Position numbers and translations under genes: made by a program. A DNA stretch of 17,230 nucleotides from Chrysochromulina parva (taxonomy: Eukaryota > Haptophyta > Prymnesiales > Chrysochromulinaceae): NCBI GenBank assembly GCA_002887195.1, contig PJAB01001106.1:1-17230 (forward strand), given 5' to 3'. Under the pieces are notes generated by a model. The model was not told the DNA's origin. It worked only from the letters and a program-made list of their open reading frames with translations, and did no database searches. Below are positions 1-8,052 of this stretch, one piece after another. Within the stretch, counting starts at the first letter, position 1. Each line of letters begins with the position of its first letter.

Positions 1-1799
1 TGCAGGCGATGACGATCGCCCTAGGGTGGCTGCGGCACCACGTGCTGATCAGAGCGTGGGTGCACTGGTGGGAGCTGTCGACGGACGGCGCAAGCGCGTC
101 CGCCGTCCTGTCTCAGGCCGTCGCGCATCTACGCCGAGGCGATCTGATGCGCGGGTGGCGCTCGTGGCGAAGGCTGCACACGGCGCATCGCGAGTCGCTG
201 TCCCGCCTCGACCTCGCTCGTCAGAGGCTCTCGTCTCTTCGTGTGGGCACGGTGCTGTGGGAGTGGCGGAGGCTGCACACGGCGCATCGCGAGGCGATGT
301 CGCTGTTGCGGTGGGTTCAAGGAGCCCTGGAAGCACACGCTGTTGCAGTGGTGCTCTTGGACTGGCGGATCGCAACGGAGCGCCGTCGTGAGCGCACGGG
401 GCCCAATTCACACGCACGGGAGCGCGCCATCTTCGCACACCTCCTTCATCATGTCCTCGCTCCCGCATGGCATGCATGGCGCACGCAGCTGCAGGAGCAG
501 GCGCGGGCACGGGTGGCGGCGGTTCGCGCGCTCTCTCAACAGGCTGGGTTTGCCCAAGGTAAGGCGTGGGCATCGTGGACCGATACAGCGCGCCGCTCGA
601 GTGCCATCCGTGCGGCGCATGGCCACGTGGTGACGAAACTCCGCCACTGCCACTATCGATTGGCATGGGAGTGCTGGGAAGCCCATGCCTCCGAGAGCCG
701 CCAAGCTCGCCAGCGCCTTCGCCACTCGATAGGTCGCCTCTGCCATCGCCATATGTCACTTGTGTGGGCGGCGTGGGAGGCGACTGCGACGGCGCGCGCG
801 GCGGCGAAGGTTGATTGTCTACGATGTGAGCACTTGATGAGGCAATGGGTGTGGCTGCAGTCTCGGATGCAGCGCCGCGGAGCCTGGTTGCACTGGGTCT
901 CGCTAGCCGACGAGCGCCGCGCCGCGCGAGAGCGCACAAGTCGCGCCAACGGCTGCCTGCAGCAGCGCGCCGTCGCGGCGGGGTTCGTCACTTGGCGGGC
1001 GGCAGTAACGACCCTGTCAACGCCACCTAAACGGCCACGTCGCACGCTGCCGCCACCCAAACCGACTACAGCATGGCCAGTCGCAGACGTGATAGAACCG
1101 ACCGCAACCGCTGCGCCCACCGCCTGCACCGCCAGCACCGCCAGCAACTCCGCTGTACTTATCGCCAGCACCGCCACCACCGCCGAGGTGTCCGCCGCGG
1201 TGTCCGCCGCTGTTGCGCCCCCACGCTGGGCGTGCGCCGTCGCCTCCGGCGCCCCCCCAGCGTCAGCTGCGAGTGCATCGCCCTCCGTCTGCCTCTCTCG
1301 CGTGCATGCGTCTGTCATGGATCCTTGGGATGCGAGAGCGTCGTCTCGGGCACCCGACGGCTCCACACCCTTTGCGGATCGCGTGCTGCACGCGATGGCG
1401 TCGCCTGTGCACCGTCCTCCGAGATCGCCCTCGCCTATCCTCACCATTGCAGGCCCGGGGCCTCCGAGAGCCGCGATGGCTGACCCGCTGTACACGCCAG
1501 GGTCCACGCTGGCCGAGGCTCCTGTGCAGCGCGTCTGGCATCTGGTGCCCAATGCTCGAGCCGACGACGACGTGGGCGCTTATACGGCACTGTCTCCGAG
1601 GGTCAAGGCGCAGCTTCGTGAGCTGGAGCGCGGCGACGTTGAGAGACGCCTAGGCTTCGCCGGCGCCTCTCGCATTCCAACGATTGCCGCTCACGAGCCA
1701 AACCGAGCGAGGGTGGAGCGCCTCGCCGCCATCGGTGCCGCTGGTGGCGGCAGCTGGTGCGAGTGGAGTGCACCCGATGAGGTTGGAGTCGCGGATTAG
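1..1799 (+). CDS. Sfi1-like tryptophan-repeat (centrin-binding type) protein, 5' partial
   Basis: The frame is open from base 3 and the first ATG is at 9, so the gene probably begins upstream; bases 1-5 (tgcag) could also be a splice acceptor. Numbered from the ATG (596 aa), the first third is a helical repeat region with W-x2-W or W at a fixed place. The last W of each unit falls at residues 20, 53, 86, 119, then 157, 190, 223, 256, then 296 and 319, which gives two blocks with an exact 33-residue period. Periodic W motifs of about this spacing in Arg/Ala/Leu-rich helix are the hallmark of Sfi1 repeats, which bind centrins along a long helix at spindle poles and basal bodies. Residues about 325-500 are a Pro/Thr/Ala-rich linker without visible domains. 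The tail (about 525-596) is charged and contains W-C-E-W. The stop is TAG at 1797-1799. The Sfi1 assignment is inferred from spacing; another W-repeat coiled protein is possible. Confidence 0.7.
   Translation, partial: QAMTIALGWLRHHVLIRAWVHWWELSTDGASASAVLSQAVAHLRRGDLMRGWRSWRRLHTAHRESLSRLDLARQRLSSLRVGTVLWEWRRLHTAHREAMSLLRWVQGALEAHAVAVVLLDWRIATERRRERTGPNSHARERAIFAHLLHHVLAPAWHAWRTQLQEQARARVAAVRALSQQAGFAQGKAWASWTDTARRSSAIRAAHGHVVTKLRHCHYRLAWECWEAHASESRQARQRLRHSIGRLCHRHMSLVWAAWEATATARAAAKVDCLRCEHLMRQWVWLQSRMQRRGAWLHWVSLADERRAARERTSRANGCLQQRAVAAGFVTWRAAVTTLSTPPKRPRRTLPPPKPTTAWPVADVIEPTATAAPTACTASTASNSAVLIASTATTAEVSAAVSAAVAPPRWACAVASGAPPASAASASPSVCLSRVHASVMDPWDARASSRAPDGSTPFADRVLHAMASPVHRPPRSPSPILTIAGPGPPRAAMADPLYTPGSTLAEAPVQRVWHLVPNARADDDVGAYTALSPRVKAQLRELERGDVERRLGFAGASRIPTIAAHEPNRARVERLAAIGAAGGGSWCEWSAPDEVGVAD
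171..293 (+). repeat. 24-bp direct repeat, 99 bp apart, inside the Sfi1-like repeat region
   Basis: Bases 171-194 and 270-293 are identical. The offset of 99 bp is exactly 33 codons, the period of the W-repeat protein. Both copies encode the peptide WRRLHTAHRE together with their flanks. The other repeat units do not share this nucleotide identity, so these two look recently duplicated or converted. Confidence 0.85.
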
Positions 1800-2338
1800 G
1801 GTACGAAGTAGGATATTTTAGCGGTTTACGTTCACGGTCCAATCCATTCTCAACAGCCCGTCACCTCAAAGGCTTTAAAACAAGCGCTCAACGAAACAGC
1901 CCGTCACCTCTTGCCACCGCCTATTGGCAGCTTAAGCACGAGTGACGCCGGTGGCGGCGAGTTGCCACTACCCGCGCCCCCTGCAATGACTTGGCCACCC
2001 TCCTCAACCGGAGCGAAAACCAAAGGTGGCAGCGGCGGCGGTGCAACAGCTGCAACCCGAGTGAATCGATATCCGATGGCGCTGTGAGTGCTAGGCGAGT
2101 GGATTTGGGTGCGCCATGGACTAGCGCTCACCTTCTCGGCCGAAGAAGTTGCCACCGGCCAGAAACCGTGCGTCGCGCTCGTCGGCTTGTATTTGCAGCG
2201 GAGCAAAGTGCTTCTGCAGTGCGTCGAATCCACGTCCCGACATTCGGTGGAAAAAGCAAGATGAACACAGCTCACACAGGGCGTGAACAGAATAAATTCA
2301 CAGCAACCGTTGCCGAGAATTTTCGTTCGATCTTTGCA
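1800..2338. other. Convergent intergenic region, no gene called
   Basis: This 539-bp stretch lies between two converging genes and probably holds both 3' untranslated regions. A 16-bp direct repeat (aacagcccgtcacctc) occurs at 1852-1867 and 1895-1910. One plus-strand frame is open from 1812 to 2084, stops at TGA 2085-2087, then stays open in the same frame to 2261. This could be a decayed coding piece, but I recognise nothing in the translation. An AATAAA hexamer lies at 2291-2296 on the plus strand, far (about 490 bp) from the upstream stop. Confidence 0.4.
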
Positions 2339-4093
2339 TTAAGGCGGATCATAGGCGCGGATCGGCCCGGAGTAGAGGCCAGCAATAGCAGCATGAAGCG
2401 TGGCGGCGCGGCGCTCCGCATGCGACGCGAGCGCGGCCGTGCCCCAGCGAGGGAAGCGTGCAAAAAGGGTGGCCGGCGCTGTCCCGAGCAGTCGCGCGAG
2501 GCACTGCGCCACGTCGAAGAGTGTCAGCGCACACTCCGGGTGCACCGGGCCTAGTAGCGCGCGCTGGCACGCCCAGAGCTCCGTTGCCTGAGTCAGCAGC
2601 ACGCACAATGCCTCGACACCGACAGCCTCGACGGCCACTGCTGCGCCCGACGGCGGTGCCGGCGCGGCCGCACTCTCCTGCCGCTGTAGTTGGCGTCTCA
2701 AGCCCTCGATGAGCGTGCGACGCGCGGTGGCGACGGCGAGGTGCGAGCTCCCGAGCCTCGCTGCAAGCGCGTCGATGACGGCGGTGGCGTCGACGAGGCA
2801 TATGCTGGCCTCACCGCCACAGCCGCTCTCACCAGCTGCACTTCCACCGCCCGTGTCCTCGCCACCGCACCCCATGTCTTCACACCTCCATTCACACCCC
2901 ATGGTTCCCGAGCGCAAGGCAGTGCGCAGGGCACGCGTGGCCCTGTCTTCGAGGCTCAGGGTGAGTGCGTCAGCCTCCGCCTGCGTTCGCAAAGGCGCCC
3001 CTGCAACGTCCGCCATTGCGCCCGCCGCTGCCGCCGGCACCGGCACCGGCCACGCATCCCAGCCGACCAAATCACGCGCATAGCTCGGCACAAAGTCAAA
3101 CTGGGCCAAGTGACGTGCAGCCGCCACTGCCGAGAGCTCTGGTGGCTGGCAGTAGCAGATGAAGCACTCGCTGCCGGCGGCTATCGGTCTAGTGGCGCGT
3201 ATGACGCTCAGCGGTGTGGTGGCTCCAGGGGCGCTGCCGGCGCCAGTACGGGCGCTGCCGAGGGAGGTTGCGCGGCCGGGCGCCGGCTGTGTGCTCTTGT
3301 CGCAATTCGCAGCTCGAGACGGCGCATGGTTAAAGAGCGATTGGTGAAGGAAGAGACCGCCCTCGAAAGCATTCCAAGAGACCACCAAGCACAGGCGCAG
3401 CAGCGCGCCTCGCGCCCATGCCTCGGGCGAGGGCGGCTCGGGCGCGCCCGCCGCGGCCATGTCCTCGGCCTCTGCTTCCTCCTCCGCATCCACTCCCTCA
3501 TCTGTCCGCGACCACAGCGGTAGCAACGCCGCGATCGTCGGCGCGTGCTCGGCAGCGAGCCTTCGCCGCTCGGCCAACGGCACCTCCTCGAGGCGCTCGG
3601 GATGCAGCCATCGCAGCGCACGCAAAAGAGCCGCACGCTCCGGCCTCGGACGCTCCAGCAGTGATCGAAGCAAGGGCAGCGCGTGCCGCTCCGCAGTCGG
3701 CCACGTCAGCAGCGGTGCCTCGGCCATGAGCACCTCCCCAGGCTGGACGTTCCGAGCGGCAACGAAGCCGCGTGCACCGCCAATGCCGTCGATGCCTCTG
3801 GAGAGCCGCAGCGGTCCCAATGCAAAAGGTCGGTGCGTAGGCCATATGGCCAAAGCGTCGATGTATCGGCTGGAGCCTTCAGAGTCCAACGGAGCTGACG
3901 GGCTTCCCACCTCGACCGGCTTGCCTTGTGAGTCCATGAAGGGCGCGAGTGCGATTTCAACGTCGTCGCGCGTACGCTTTCGAGCGGCAGCAGCTAGGTC
4001 GAGCAATGAAGCTGCGGGTAGAGTGGACGGGGCCGCCTCACCAAACACGTCAAACGGATCATCATCGGACGCAGCAGCGTTGTTGGGTTCCAT
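2339..4093 (-). CDS. SET-domain protein, SMYD-like lysine methyltransferase style
   Basis: A single exon of 584 aa from the ATG at 4093 (protein start MEPNN). An in-frame ATG at 4261 would add 56 residues that differ in composition and run close to the next gene, so I prefer 4093. Split SET features are visible. A GARGFVAAR stretch (about residues 106-114) matches the SET-I GxG motif. SLFNHAPSRAANC (about 252-264) corresponds to the NHSCxPNC motif. ATRPIAAGSECFICYC (about 300-315) is the ISY region. A C-terminal segment with GPVHPECALTLFDVAQCLARL (about 515-535) looks like the helical TPR-type tail of SMYD proteins. There is no MYND zinc finger and no clear post-SET CxCx2C, although a Cys/Gly-rich patch lies near 400-426. 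SET enzymes transfer methyl groups from SAM to lysine in histones or other proteins. In the NHS motif Ser is Ala, so activity is uncertain. A SETD/LSMT-like assignment is the alternative. Confidence 0.72.
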   Translation of the reverse strand: MEPNNAAASDDDPFDVFGEAAPSTLPAASLLDLAAAARKRTRDDVEIALAPFMDSQGKPVEVGSPSAPLDSEGSSRYIDALAIWPTHRPFALGPLRLSRGIDGIGGARGFVAARNVQPGEVLMAEAPLLTWPTAERHALPLLRSLLERPRPERAALLRALRWLHPERLEEVPLAERRRLAAEHAPTIAALLPLWSRTDEGVDAEEEAEAEDMAAAGAPEPPSPEAWARGALLRLCLVVSWNAFEGGLFLHQSLFNHAPSRAANCDKSTQPAPGRATSLGSARTGAGSAPGATTPLSVIRATRPIAAGSECFICYCQPPELSAVAAARHLAQFDFVPSYARDLVGWDAWPVPVPAAAAGAMADVAGAPLRTQAEADALTLSLEDRATRALRTALRSGTMGCEWRCEDMGCGGEDTGGGSAAGESGCGGEASICLVDATAVIDALAARLGSSHLAVATARRTLIEGLRRQLQRQESAAAPAPPSGAAVAVEAVGVEALCVLLTQATELWACQRALLGPVHPECALTLFDVAQCLARLLGTAPATLFARFPRWGTAALASHAERRAATLHAAIAGLYSGPIRAYDPP

Positions 4094-4338
4094 GATGCCA
4101 GTACTGACTCCATTAACTCTAAAATGACCGTTGAGTTTCGTCATCAGAAATTTGACATAGTTCCGAGACGCACACCTTGGGGAGCCCATGCACAATGGCC
4201 AGCATGGCGGCGCGGCGCGCACAACGCTGCACACCTCATAGTTCTCGAAGCCCGCTCGCAAAAGTGCCTCCCTCGATCAGTGCTCGATGTATCTCGGGCG
4301 ATGCCGGGGCCGCCCCATGCCGCGAAATCTGTCATCCC

Positions 4339-6557
4339 TCAGTCGTTCCTCCACGGCTCGTCATTCTTGTCATTCTTCGCTCGTCCGAAGACGTTCCTTG
4401 TGTCATTCTCATTCCGAGCACCGTGCACTTCGAGGCTCAAGGCAGTCCCCTCCCTATCCGCCTTCATCAACTCGCGCGCATAGCCGAGCTGTCGACCCTG
4501 CACGAGCGACGTGACGCGGCCGGGCGCGCGCGTGCCGCGCGTCGCGCGCCCGACACGGCGCACGTACTCGACGCCGTCGCGCGGGAAATCGAAGAGCACC
4601 ACATGTTCCACATTAGGAAAGTCCATCCCCCGGGAGGCACGGTCCGTGCACACGAGCAATCTCGGCAGCGAGATCATATCTCCCCGGTCCTCCGTGAAGG
4701 AGTTGAGCGCACGCTTGCGCGCGTCGGCATCTAGCCCACCGTGGAAGACGCTCGCCTGCCATCAGCGACCATCAGCGACCATCAGAGGCACGGAGCGACA
4801 TCAGAGGCAAATAGAGGCACTCTGCGCCAATCTGCCGCAATCTGCCGCAGGGTAAAGCGCGCGTACCTCGTACGCCTCGCCCCGCCGGTCGCGCCGGTGC
4901 AAAAAGTTTTCCACGCGCCGGCACGACTCAATCGTGTTGCAGAAGATGAGCGTGTGGCTCGCTGGCTCCGCCTCAAGCTCACGCAGTAGTGCGAGTCCTT
5001 TGCGCTGAAAGCCCTCGTCGACCTCCGGATTCGAGCTCGGCGGGTCGTTCGTACCCGCCGAGCAGTCGACGAGCTTCGAGCGCACGCCGGGAGCCGTCCG
5101 GTGGAGCGCGGGCCCCTTGAGCACCTGAGGTCATCACAGGTCATCACAGGTCATCACAGGTGGTCATCACAGGTCATCACAGGTCATCACAGGTCATCAC
5201 AGGTCATCACAGGTCATCACAGGGCCCCTTGAGCACCTGCCGTCAGCGGCCATCAGCGGCCTATCGTGAAACTGATGAGTGGCAATCAGTGATCATCAAT
5301 GTACCTTGGTGAGCGGCAAATCCTTCTGGACGAAACTGATGAGCGGCAATCAGTGATCATCAATGTACCTTGGTGAGCGGCAAATCCTTCTGGACGAAAC
5401 TGATGAGCGGCAATCAGTGATCATCAACGTACCTTGGTGAGCGGCAAATCCTTCTGGACGCGCGTGATGAGCCAGTCCGGCAGCGTCGCAGTCACGAACG
5501 CGGTCGCAGCACGATCAGGCAGCGCCGCGCGAAGCAGGCGCCACGTCGCCTCAAAGTCCGCATCCTCGAGCAGCAGGTCCGCCTCGTCGAGCACCACGTG
5601 CGTCGTGCTCGCGAGCGAGAAGGAAGGCGTGGGCACACCGTCCTTCTCCGCGGTCAGGTGCGCACGTAGCCGGCCAGGCGTGCAGACGAGCAGCTCGAGG
5701 CCCGCTGCGGCGGTCTCGGCCTGCGTGCGCCACTTGTGCTCGCCCGTGATGATGCTCGAACGGAACGGCACGCCCGCCGCTGCGATCCGCTTCGCCACCC
5801 CAAGCACCTGCTGCGCGAGCTCAGAGGTTGGAGTGAGCACGACCGCGCGCACGTGCCCCGCGGGTGTGCGACCGCTCACGCGCTCTGCGTCTCGCAGGCT
5901 CTGCACGAGGGGCGCGAGGTACGCGATCGTCTTGCCCGAACCCGTCTGATCGGCCAGCGCCACGTCCTCGCCGCGCAGGATCGGTTTGAAGCCCACCGCC
6001 TGCACGTGCGAGGGTTTGGTGATGCCAGACGCCGCGAGCGCCGCCTGCAGCTCATCCGACGCGCCCACCGCGACGAAGCTCGAGGCGTCCTTGGCGAAGA
6101 AGGCCGCCGGCCGACCACCGCCGGCTTCCGTGCTCCAGACCTTGGGCTCGAAGACCTTGGCCGCCGGTGGACCGCGGTACATGCTGCTGCTGCTGCTGCG
6201 ACGGCCGCCAGCGGCCTCAGCCCCTCCAACAGGAGCGATGCCGTCGGCGACGGCCTCGGAGCGCGAGCGCCACTCGCGCAAATGGTCTGCGCGCTTGCGC
6301 GCCTTCCACTCGCCTGGCTCGCCGAACAGGTCGAGCTGCCGGTTAGCCTCAAAGTCGGCGCCCTTTTCCTTGCGGCTGCCGCGGCCGCCACGGCCGCTAC
6401 CGCGGCTGGCCGGGCTACTGCCGCGGCTGGCTGGCCCGCGGCCACCACCACCGCCATGGCTAGCAGTGTACGGACGCGGCGGAGGACCAACGAGCGCAGC
6501 CGCGCGCCCCACGCCCTCTGCGAGGGCGATTAGCAGAAAGACTGACCTTACCATCAT
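4339..6557 (-). CDS. DEAD-box RNA helicase, RH39/RH50-like, probably plastid-targeted (3 exons)
   Basis: Exons on the minus strand are 6557-5433, 5124-4867 and 4755-4339; all junctions are phase 0 and give 599 aa. Motifs in order (numbered from the 6557 ATG): Q-motif region before 190, motif I ADQTGSGKT (202-210), PTSELA (243-248), TPGRL (293-297), DEAD (324-327), TAT for motif III (356-358), motif IV TLIFCNTIES (433-442), motif V TDRASRGMD (498-506), motif VI YVRRVGRATRG (525-535). The phrases KGPALHR, LVDCS, FCNTIESCRRVENF and DFPRD resemble, from memory, Arabidopsis RH39/RH50, which act in chloroplast rRNA maturation. The N-terminus MMVRSVFLLIALAEGVGRAA looks like a signal peptide followed by a Ser/Arg/Gly-rich, acid-poor stretch, as expected for import into a complex plastid. 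An in-frame ATG at 6761 would add 68 residues, bury this signal and overlap the neighbouring gene. Exon 2 begins at a GTG codon, after an acceptor. Confidence 0.85.
4756..4866 (-). other. Intron 2 of the DEAD-box helicase
   Basis: On the sense (minus) strand the donor is GAG|gtacgc at 4866 and the acceptor ggcag|GCG ends at 4756. The 111-bp intron joins RRGEAYE to ASVFHGGLDA in phase 0, restoring the region between motifs IV and V. It is rich in short repeats: ctgatggtcg occurs in tandem near the acceptor, with tctgatg and gcagattg repeats further in. Confidence 0.88.
5110..5239 (-). repeat. 18-bp duplicated acceptor junction in helicase intron 1
   Basis: The plus-strand string gggccccttgagcacctg is found at 5110-5127 (the real exon 2 start) and again at 5222-5239 inside the intron. 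In sense it reads cag|gtgctcaaggggccc, so the inner copy is a second potential acceptor. Using the inner copy would run into a TGA after ten codons. Confidence 0.93.
5125..5432 (-). other. Intron 1 of the DEAD-box helicase, built mostly of tandem repeats
   Basis: The donor is CCAAG|gtacgt (5432 downwards) and the acceptor is cctcag|GTGCTC (ending 5125); the join is phase 0 (LPLTK to VLKGPALHR). At 308 bp it is clearly the longest intron here. Nearly all of it is accounted for by a 64-bp array at the donor end and a decamer array at the acceptor end. Confidence 0.9.
5128..5220 (-). repeat. Decamer tandem repeat in helicase intron 1
   Basis: The plus-strand unit aggtcatcac occurs three times (5128-5157), then once as a 13-base variant (5158-5170), then five more times (5171-5220). 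In the sense direction of the helicase it reads gtgatgacct, the same core (TGATGACC) found in introns of the two downstream plus-strand genes. Confidence 0.95.
5268..5459 (-). repeat. Three 64-bp tandem copies spanning the exon 1/intron 1 donor
   Basis: Copies lie at 5268-5331, 5332-5395 and 5396-5459, nearly identical. Each holds the last 27 nt of exon 1 and the first 37 nt of intron 1, so each has a potential donor. I see two differences: one T/C change in copy 1 (gagtggc versus gagcggc) and one at the donor of copy 3 (caacgtacc versus caatgtacc). The copy used in the coding model, 5396-5459, has donor gtacgt; the other two read gtacat. Confidence 0.95.
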
Positions 6558-6723
6558 CAGTCCACACCCGGATGCCTCGGCTCCTCGTGCCCTGAGAGAT
6601 TTGAGACAACAAAGTTCCTGCGCCACGGTCGCGAAACACGAGTTTGGTTCAGATGGGGGTTCCGATGCGGCGACGAGTGGGGTCGTCGGCCTGACTCTTT
6701 CCCCTGCTAAAAATATTCTAAAA
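6558..6723. promoter_or_regulatory. Divergent intergenic region between helicase and methyltransferase genes
   Basis: The 166 bp between two diverging start codons must hold both promoters if the chosen starts are right. It is less GC-rich than the genes. Just before the plus-strand ATG there is an A/T-rich direct repeat, ctaaaaat at 6707-6714 and again at 6718-6725. No confirmed core promoter motif is visible. Confidence 0.4.
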
Positions 6724-7515
6724 ATGGGAAATCTCGAGCTCCTGTTGAGTGCGCCATGCACGCACTCTCAACCGCGCAAGTGGTGCGCGATGCTGTTGCT
6801 GTCCGTGATGTTTCTTGGGGTCGCGCTGTCATATACACTGCAACAGCGTGGCGTGCCTGGGACACCGGTCTCGGCAGCGCTCCAGACTACTTTGCATTAT
6901 GAGACAAACCACATCGCTCCAGGTGCGCACGACGACGAGTTGAACAACCGCTTCCTTGCAGAGTTGACGAAGCTAAGCCCAGACAAATGCTGCCGCATTC
7001 TCGACATCGGATTTGGATCCGGTAGATGCATTGATGCATTTGCTGCTGCCGGACATCGCGTGCTTGGTTTGGATTCTTGCCAAGCGTATGTGCGAGCTTG
7101 CAGAGAAAGGGCTGATACACAGAAGGTGCAGCTTGTGTGCGCTAATCTACATGATCCATTTCCCGAGAGCGTGAGCTCCCTGAGATTTGAAGGCGTTTTT
7201 GCCTCACGTTCCCTCTTCCATGTCTACCGGTTGCTGCTCCCATCTGTCCTCCACGATCTGCATGGGCAATTATTGCCGGGAGGAATCTTCTTCAGCCTCA
7301 ACCCACTTCCGCCCTGCTTCACGGACGAAGAGGACTGGGGCATCGACAATGACCGACGGTACGCCCACTTCATGACTCCATCCACATGGGCTTGTCTTTG
7401 CGAAGCAGCAGGGTTCATTGCAGTTGACAGCTATCCGTGGCCGCCTGTTGTCGTCGACGAACACTTGGCGGCTGACCGCATGTGGCTAAGCATTTGGTTC
7501 CGTGCGCACGATTAG
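6724..7515 (+). CDS. SAM-dependent class I methyltransferase with N-terminal membrane anchor
   Basis: A protein of 263 aa. Residues 22-39 (AMLLLSVMFLGVALSYTL) form a hydrophobic segment after a short basic lead, suiting a type II membrane anchor or signal peptide; a second in-frame ATG at 6790 starts right at it. The Rossmann methyltransferase core follows: motif I LDIGFGSGR (93-101), the acidic end of strand 2 at LGLDS (114-118), a CANLHDPFP motif II region (139-147), FEGVFASRSLFHVY (155-168), and LLPGGIFFSLNP (183-194), the post-III motif. This fold binds S-adenosylmethionine and methylates small molecules or proteins; the substrate cannot be told. The frame is also open far upstream (to 5986), but that part is antisense to helicase exon 1, so I start at 6724. 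It faces away from the helicase gene. Confidence 0.82.
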   Translation: MGNLELLLSAPCTHSQPRKWCAMLLLSVMFLGVALSYTLQQRGVPGTPVSAALQTTLHYETNHIAPGAHDDELNNRFLAELTKLSPDKCCRILDIGFGSGRCIDAFAAAGHRVLGLDSCQAYVRACRERADTQKVQLVCANLHDPFPESVSSLRFEGVFASRSLFHVYRLLLPSVLHDLHGQLLPGGIFFSLNPLPPCFTDEEDWGIDNDRRYAHFMTPSTWACLCEAAGFIAVDSYPWPPVVVDEHLAADRMWLSIWFRAHD

Positions 7516-8052
7516 GTTCGGACGATCGGCAGTTCGTTTCCATACGGGCGACCCACACTCTCTACACGGCCCTCGCAACCGTTTCAAGTGACGGGCATGT
7601 TTCACAGCCTTCACAGAGGGTCGCATTAAGGTCGGAGCGCGGGTGCGGGGTGGTCGAGCAAGATTTCAAGATACCGCTTACCGGAGTACGTTGCTGGTGG
7701 TTGGACCCGGCAATGCTTCTCTCTTGCATATCGCGGCTCTTGTCGCGGCGGTGAAGATTTGCATGGGTGACTCAATGGGGTTTTGTGTTTGGGTTTTTTG
7801 GAGGCGTAGCGGACGAGCGGAGCCGTACAACCGCATTACATCATGTACCGACTGTACGCCGTGTCAATACATGAGTAAAGACTCCCGCTCTCCCGCTTGG
7901 CCCAACGTGCCGGTCAGTAAGTGTGAATGCGTGCCTGCTCCTCTAATCCTAATTCTGCGTGCCCTACCTTTCCAGGCGGCGAGTGTTAATCTTCACACAC
8001 GCCCTTGAAGCCTTGATGGAGAGCCGTTCTGTGCGTGTGAGCTCCGCCAACG
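7516..8052. other. Intergenic region with a candidate 5'UTR intron
   Basis: No coding region is supported in these 537 bp; the frames that are open lack recognisable sequence. Near the end, 7917-7975 has every classical intron sign (see separate entry), so transcription of the next gene probably starts before 7917. I looked for tRNA-type B boxes and saw none. Confidence 0.45.
7917..7975 (+). other. Candidate 5'UTR intron (59 bp) of the downstream membrane-protein gene
   Basis: The donor gtaagt at 7917 is perfect. A branch-point-like ctaatcctaat lies at 7943-7953, followed by a pyrimidine tract and the acceptor tttccag ending at 7975. An in-frame TGA shortly before the ATG at 8053 shows that the exon after it is untranslated in that frame. 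Confidence 0.5.

Noticed and set aside
49..939. Minus-strand 296-aa frame opposite the Sfi1-like gene
   Set aside because: Ser/Pro/Ala/Arg-rich translation without motifs, typical of the shadow of a GC-rich gene; the plus strand has the periodic W repeat.
653..1552. Minus-strand 299-aa frame
   Set aside because: Ala/Val/Thr-rich low-complexity shadow of the Pro/Thr linker on the plus strand.
2690..3523. Plus-strand 277-aa frame inside the SET gene
   Set aside because: Arg/Ala-rich with no domain, and the minus-strand frame has clear SET motifs.
3459..4127. Plus-strand 222-aa Ser-rich frame inside the SET gene
   Set aside because: Antisense shadow; composition mirrors the Ala/Glu-rich minus-strand protein.
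4094..4261. 56-residue N-terminal extension of the SET protein
   Set aside because: Composition unlike the rest, close to the upstream gene's stop; the later ATG begins an acidic protein-like segment.
5128..5220. CRISPR-like array
   Set aside because: Units are ten bases, adjoining without spacers, and sit inside a spliceosomal intron of a eukaryotic gene.
7660..7730. tRNA gene around ggttggacccgg
   Set aside because: No proper A box, B box or cloverleaf pairing could be traced.
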